This document shows, in pieces, positions 7,412-10,254 of a stretch of DNA of 10,254 bases; the stretch's first letter is position 1, and every line of letters starts with the position of its first letter. The notes under the pieces were generated by a model. It made no database searches and had not been told where the DNA came from. It saw only the letters and a program-made list of their open reading frames with translations. The position numbers and the translations under genes are program-made. This DNA comes from Candidatus Omnitrophota bacterium (lineage in GTDB: Bacteria; Omnitrophota; Gorgyraeia; Gorgyraeales; Gorgyraeaceae): assembly GCA_013202925.1 (NCBI GenBank), contig JABMRA010000124.1, forward strand, positions 1 through 10,254. Direction: 5' to 3'.

Positions 7412-9349
7412 ATGAAAGAGTTCAAGGTCCGATTTCTCCCTGAAAAAAGGTCTATCTCCGTGGATAGCGGGACAGACATCCTGACAGCTGCTATTAAATC
7501 CGGCATACATATATATAATAGCTGTGGGGGAGAGGGTGTGTGCGGAAGATGCAAGGTGGTTATCAAAAAAGGGAAGTATATAACCGAGCACAGCGGAAGG
7601 GTTTCTGAAAAAGAGCGGAAGAAGGGGTATGTGCTTGCCTGCAGGACCACTCCTCAGTCTGACATGGAAATACTTGTGCCTGAAGAATCCAGGCTGGGCG
7701 ATATAGAGGTACTCACAGAAGAGGCAAAGGCAAAGCGCCTGGCAGGCCTCTACACCCCTGCTGAAAAAATAGAAGAAGAGCATTATAAGGCAGAGGCCCG
7801 TTTATTCAGACACGGACCCCTCTCCACAAAATTATTTCTGAAACTTTCTCCCCCTTCCCTGGACGACAACTGCGGGGACGTGGAAAGGGTTTTTAGAGAG
7901 ATAAGAAAAGGCAGGAATATCCCTGTGATGCAGATGGGCCTTGCCAATATAAAAAAATTGCCGCGGCTATTGCGGGAAAGCAGCTGGGCGGTCACTGTAA
8001 CACTGGGCAACCGGAACGGCACCGCAGAGGTCGTGCTCATCGAACCAGGAGACCACTCCGGCAAAAATTTTGGCGTGGCACTGGATATCGGGACCACCAC
8101 GATAGTCGCCTATCTTGTAGATCTAAAGTCGCAGAAGGTGCTGGCCGCGAGGGCGAGTTATAATCCGCAGGTAGATTTTGGCGAGGACGTGATCTCAAGG
8201 ATCGTATACGCCGGCGAGGCAGCCGGCCTTGAAAAATTGCACCACGTGGTAATAGATACGATAAATGTGTTGATATACAGTCTCACAAAAGAGCAGGGCC
8301 TGACCCTGGACGACATCACAGCCATAATGTGCGCCGGCAACACAACGATGACGCACCTCCTTTTAAAGATAAATCCAGCTTACATAAGAAAAGACCCTTA
8401 CGTGCCTGCCGTGAACTTTATGCCCGTGATCCGCGCAGGAGAGGCCGGCATAAAGGTACATCCGCGCGGGCTCTTGTCGTGCCTGCCTTCCATAGGGAGT
8501 TACGTGGGCGGCGATATCGTAGGCGGGGTCCTGGCCTCCGGCATGGACAATACAGAGGCAATCTCGCTTTTTATAGACCTCGGCACAAACGGCGAGGTCG
8601 TGATCGGAAACAAAGAATATTTTATAGCGTGTTCTACGTCTGCCGGGCCGTGCTTCGAGGGCGGGGGATTGAGCTCCGGCATACGCGCCATGAAAGGCGC
8701 CATACAAAAGGTCTCAATAAAAGACAATGCCCTGGCTGTAGAGACGATCGGCAATGCCCGGCCAAAAGGCATATGCGGCTCCGGCGTTATAGATGCCCTG
8801 AGCGCGTTTTTGCAGTACGGGATAATAGACCGGGCAGGAAAAATAAAGGACAATAAGATCTGCAGGGTCAAAGAGGCGGACGGAGTAAAGCGGGTCGTGC
8901 TCGTGGACAAAAAGGCATCGGCAACAGGCAGGGAGATAGCGATCGACGAGAACGACATAAAGAACGTGATCAACTCAAAAGGCGCCATATACACAGGCAT
9001 CGATATTCTTTTAAAGGAATCCGGCTACAAGAGGCATGACTTGAAACACGTGTATATCGCCGGCGGCCTCGGCACAGCGCTAAACATACGCTCCAGCATA
9101 AATATCGGCCTTCTGCCGGACCTGGCTGAAGAAAAATTCGAATTTTTAGGGAATACGTCTATAGCGGGCGCCAGGACATGTATCCTATCAAGCGAGGCAA
9201 CAGACAAGGCATGGTCCATAGCGGAAAAAATGACATACCTTGACCTGAGCACGAACGCCTCTTTTATGAATAATTACAGCGCGGCGCTTTTTCTTCCGCA
9301 TACAGACATAGACCTGTTCCCATCCGTAAAAAAGGCTTTACATTTTTGA
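7412..9349 (+). CDS. acsV: RACo-type reductive activator of the corrinoid iron-sulfur protein (2Fe-2S + ASKHA ATPase)
   Basis: The family uses ATP to drive electron transfer that returns inactive Co(II) corrinoid iron-sulfur protein to Co(I) in the Wood-Ljungdahl pathway. The 645 residues begin with a plant-type ferredoxin domain (1-90) with cluster ligands Cys38, Cys44, Cys47 and Cys77. A linker and middle domain follow, then an ASKHA-fold ATPase from about 218: phosphate-1 loop LDIGTTT (Asp225), phosphate-2 loop DLGTNGE (Asp389), GICGSG near 453-458, and adenosine motif IAGGLG near 549-554. There is no C-terminal 4Fe-4S cluster, which separates it from RamA-type activases. cooC and acsD downstream support the assignment. 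ATG 7412 has no Shine-Dalgarno and lies almost at the predicted transcription start. The last codons and stop lie within a palindrome, giving the ending ALHF. Confidence 0.9.
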   Translation: MKEFKVRFLPEKRSISVDSGTDILTAAIKSGIHIYNSCGGEGVCGRCKVVIKKGKYITEHSGRVSEKERKKGYVLACRTTPQSDMEILVPEESRLGDIEVLTEEAKAKRLAGLYTPAEKIEEEHYKAEARLFRHGPLSTKLFLKLSPPSLDDNCGDVERVFREIRKGRNIPVMQMGLANIKKLPRLLRESSWAVTVTLGNRNGTAEVVLIEPGDHSGKNFGVALDIGTTTIVAYLVDLKSQKVLAARASYNPQVDFGEDVISRIVYAGEAAGLEKLHHVVIDTINVLIYSLTKEQGLTLDDITAIMCAGNTTMTHLLLKINPAYIRKDPYVPAVNFMPVIRAGEAGIKVHPRGLLSCLPSIGSYVGGDIVGGVLASGMDNTEAISLFIDLGTNGEVVIGNKEYFIACSTSAGPCFEGGGLSSGIRAMKGAIQKVSIKDNALAVETIGNARPKGICGSGVIDALSAFLQYGIIDRAGKIKDNKICRVKEADGVKRVVLVDKKASATGREIAIDENDIKNVINSKGAIYTGIDILLKESGYKRHDLKHVYIAGGLGTALNIRSSINIGLLPDLAEEKFEFLGNTSIAGARTCILSSEATDKAWSIAEKMTYLDLSTNASFMNNYSAALFLPHTDIDLFPSVKKALHF

Positions 9350-9376
9350 TCCGCCGTGGCGGATTAAAAGTGTAAA
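9337..9376 (+). repeat. Long palindrome across the acsV stop codon (copy 1)
   Basis: Bases 9337-9355 pair with 9358-9376: 19 positions, 17 Watson-Crick and two G-U, with only GT at the centre (so an effective 4-base loop). The acsV stop TGA 9347-9349 lies in the left arm. No T-run follows, so it is not a standard terminator. The outer sequence is shared with the palindrome at 10115-10153. Confidence 0.9.
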
Positions 9377-9390
9377 CCATTGACATGGGC

Positions 9391-9396
9391 AGGAGG
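9391..9396 (+). promoter_or_regulatory. Shine-Dalgarno that fixes the cooC start at TTG 9403
   Basis: AGGAGG sits six bases before TTG 9403. An upstream in-frame ATG (9385) would place this site inside the coding sequence and has no ribosome binding site of its own. Confidence 0.75.
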
Positions 9397-9402
9397 TTGG
9401 AC

Positions 9403-10131
9403 TTGGCTTATATTATTGCGATCGCGGGAAAAGGCGGGGTGGGCAAGACAACAATTGCAGCGCTCCTGATCCAATATCTTCTGGAGGCGGGCGGGCCGGT
9501 TTTGGCAGTGGACGCTGATCCAAATTCAAACCTCAACACACTGCTCGGTTTTGAATACAAGGATACGATCTCAGACATACGCGAAGAGGCAAAGACGTCC
9601 TCATCCGCAAGTTTTTCAAAAACCGACCTCTTCAATATGCGGCTGCAGGAGATAATAGTGGAAGGGGACAGTGTTGACCTTTTGGTCATGGGCAGGCCGG
9701 AAGGGGCTGGCTGTTATTGCGCAGTCAACAACATCCTAAGGGAGTACCTGTCCAAACTCAGCAAGAATTATAAATTTGTCGTAATAGATAACGAGGCGGG
9801 CATGGAACATCTGAGCCGCCGCACAGCAGGCAGCATCGACAAGCTCCTGCTGGTAAGTGACACCACGGCAGTAGGTGTGCGGTCTGCCGTAAATGCGTTT
9901 CGCACGGCGAAAAAGGCTGGCCTGAAGGTCAAGGACGCGTCGCTTCTGATCAATAGATCAAAAGGCGCGGCCAATGGCCTTGGCGAAGACAAACTAAAAC
10001 TCGTAAAAGAAGCTGGTTTAAAAATAGCGGGCTACGTCCCGTTTTACGAAGAAATACAAAACGCAAGCGAAAACGGAAACCAAATCCCGGATATCAAAAT
10101 CAACGACTGGCTCAATGCTTTACACTTTTGA
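9403..10131 (+). CDS. cooC: CooC/AcsF-type nickel-insertion ATPase for CODH/ACS
   Basis: This is a MinD/ParA-like P-loop ATPase that helps load nickel into carbon monoxide dehydrogenase / acetyl-CoA synthase. From TTG 9403 it has 242 residues. The deviant Walker A GKGGVGKTT is at 9-17 with signature Lys10 and Lys15, switch-like VDADPNSNL follows near 36-44, the CooC-specific metal-binding CYC is at Cys104 and Cys106, and FVVIDNEAG near 125-133 is the Walker B region. The CxC motif separates it from general ParA/MinD proteins. TTG is preferred over ATG 9385 because of the AGGAGG six bases upstream and because MAYIIAIAGKGG matches the usual short N-terminus. The protein ends in ALHF inside the second palindrome. 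Which enzyme it serves, CODH or ACS, cannot be told apart from sequence. Confidence 0.9.
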   Translation: MAYIIAIAGKGGVGKTTIAALLIQYLLEAGGPVLAVDADPNSNLNTLLGFEYKDTISDIREEAKTSSSASFSKTDLFNMRLQEIIVEGDSVDLLVMGRPEGAGCYCAVNNILREYLSKLSKNYKFVVIDNEAGMEHLSRRTAGSIDKLLLVSDTTAVGVRSAVNAFRTAKKAGLKVKDASLLINRSKGAANGLGEDKLKLVKEAGLKIAGYVPFYEEIQNASENGNQIPDIKINDWLNALHF

Positions 10132-10153
10132 CCAGGTTGAAAGTGTAAAGCAT
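10115..10153 (+). repeat. Long palindrome across the cooC stop codon (copy 2)
   Basis: Bases 10115-10132 pair with 10136-10153: 18 positions, 16 Watson-Crick and two adjacent G-U, with a 3-base loop. The stop TGA 10129-10131 lies in the left arm. GCTTTACACTTTTGA here matches copy 1 at 14 of 15 bases, and the right arms share AAAGTGTAAA. No T-run follows. The arm ends five bases before the acsD ribosome binding site. Confidence 0.9.
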
Positions 10154-10169
10154 CTCATGGGGAGGCGCA

Positions 10170-10254
10170 ATGGACAGGGTAACTGATAAATGGCAGGATA
10201 TGATAGGCGAGGTCTTGCTCGGCGCTACAAAGGATGCAGGCGGTTCCAGGACAA
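10170..10254 (+). CDS. acsD: Corrinoid iron-sulfur protein small (delta) subunit, N-terminus only
   Basis: Only 28 codons are visible before the window ends. The segment IGEVLLGATKDAGGSRT resembles the conserved N-terminal stretch of the CODH/ACS delta subunit (AcsD/CdhD), which with the large subunit carries the methyl-cobalamin group to acetyl-CoA synthase. GGGGAGG at 10159-10165 precedes ATG 10170. The position after acsV and cooC supports the call, but the short length limits certainty. Confidence 0.75.
   Translation, partial: MDRVTDKWQDMIGEVLLGATKDAGGSRT

Noticed and set aside
8329..8856. A 175-codon + strand open frame inside acsV
   Set aside because: It lies fully within the ATPase domain of acsV in another frame and is very arginine-rich with no domain; it is a shadow.
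9385..9402. ATG 9385 as the cooC start
   Set aside because: It would put the AGGAGG motif inside the gene and add six residues not expected before the P-loop strand; TTG 9403 has ideal spacing.

Overview
The window reads as a stretch of a bacterial chromosome with almost every gene on the + strand. Frequent ATA (Ile) and AGG/AGA (Arg) codons, a Wood-Ljungdahl gene cluster, and short 7-bp tandem repeats dispersed in and between genes suggest an uncultured anaerobe of the Omnitrophota (former OP3) kind. That assignment is an inference from style and gene content; no phylogenetic marker was compared.

Positions 1-6903 look like one long co-directional operon: the 3' part of a mannose-1-phosphate guanylyltransferase gene, ruvX, an M16 zinc peptidase, rpe, a phosphohexomutase, lepA and lepB. 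Genes overlap (GTGA junctions at 670 and 2341; a 26-bp overlap at 1073) or are 15-41 bp apart. The functions are mixed: GDP-mannose supply, 16S rRNA maturation, peptide processing, pentose phosphate pathway, elongation factor 4 and signal peptidase I. No promoter for this operon lies inside the window.

Positions 6938-7349 form a self-contained unit: an extended -10 promoter, a strong ribosome binding site, a 100-residue glycine-zipper lipoprotein carrying an unexpected C-terminal zinc ribbon, and an intrinsic terminator.

Positions 7373-10254 begin the second theme, an acetyl-CoA synthase / CO dehydrogenase (Wood-Ljungdahl) cluster. A near-consensus promoter sits so close to the first gene that its mRNA should be leaderless. 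The genes are acsV (ATP-dependent reductive activator of the corrinoid iron-sulfur protein), cooC (nickel-insertion ATPase) and the start of acsD (corrinoid protein small subunit), which runs off the window. Together they activate the corrinoid protein, load nickel into CODH/ACS, and carry the methyl group.

The most unusual structure is a pair of related long palindromes covering the stop codons of acsV and cooC, so that both unrelated proteins end in the same four residues, ALHF. Next is a heptanucleotide tandem repeat inserted in frame in rpe, and a second, different heptanucleotide repeat that supplies the stop codon of lepA.
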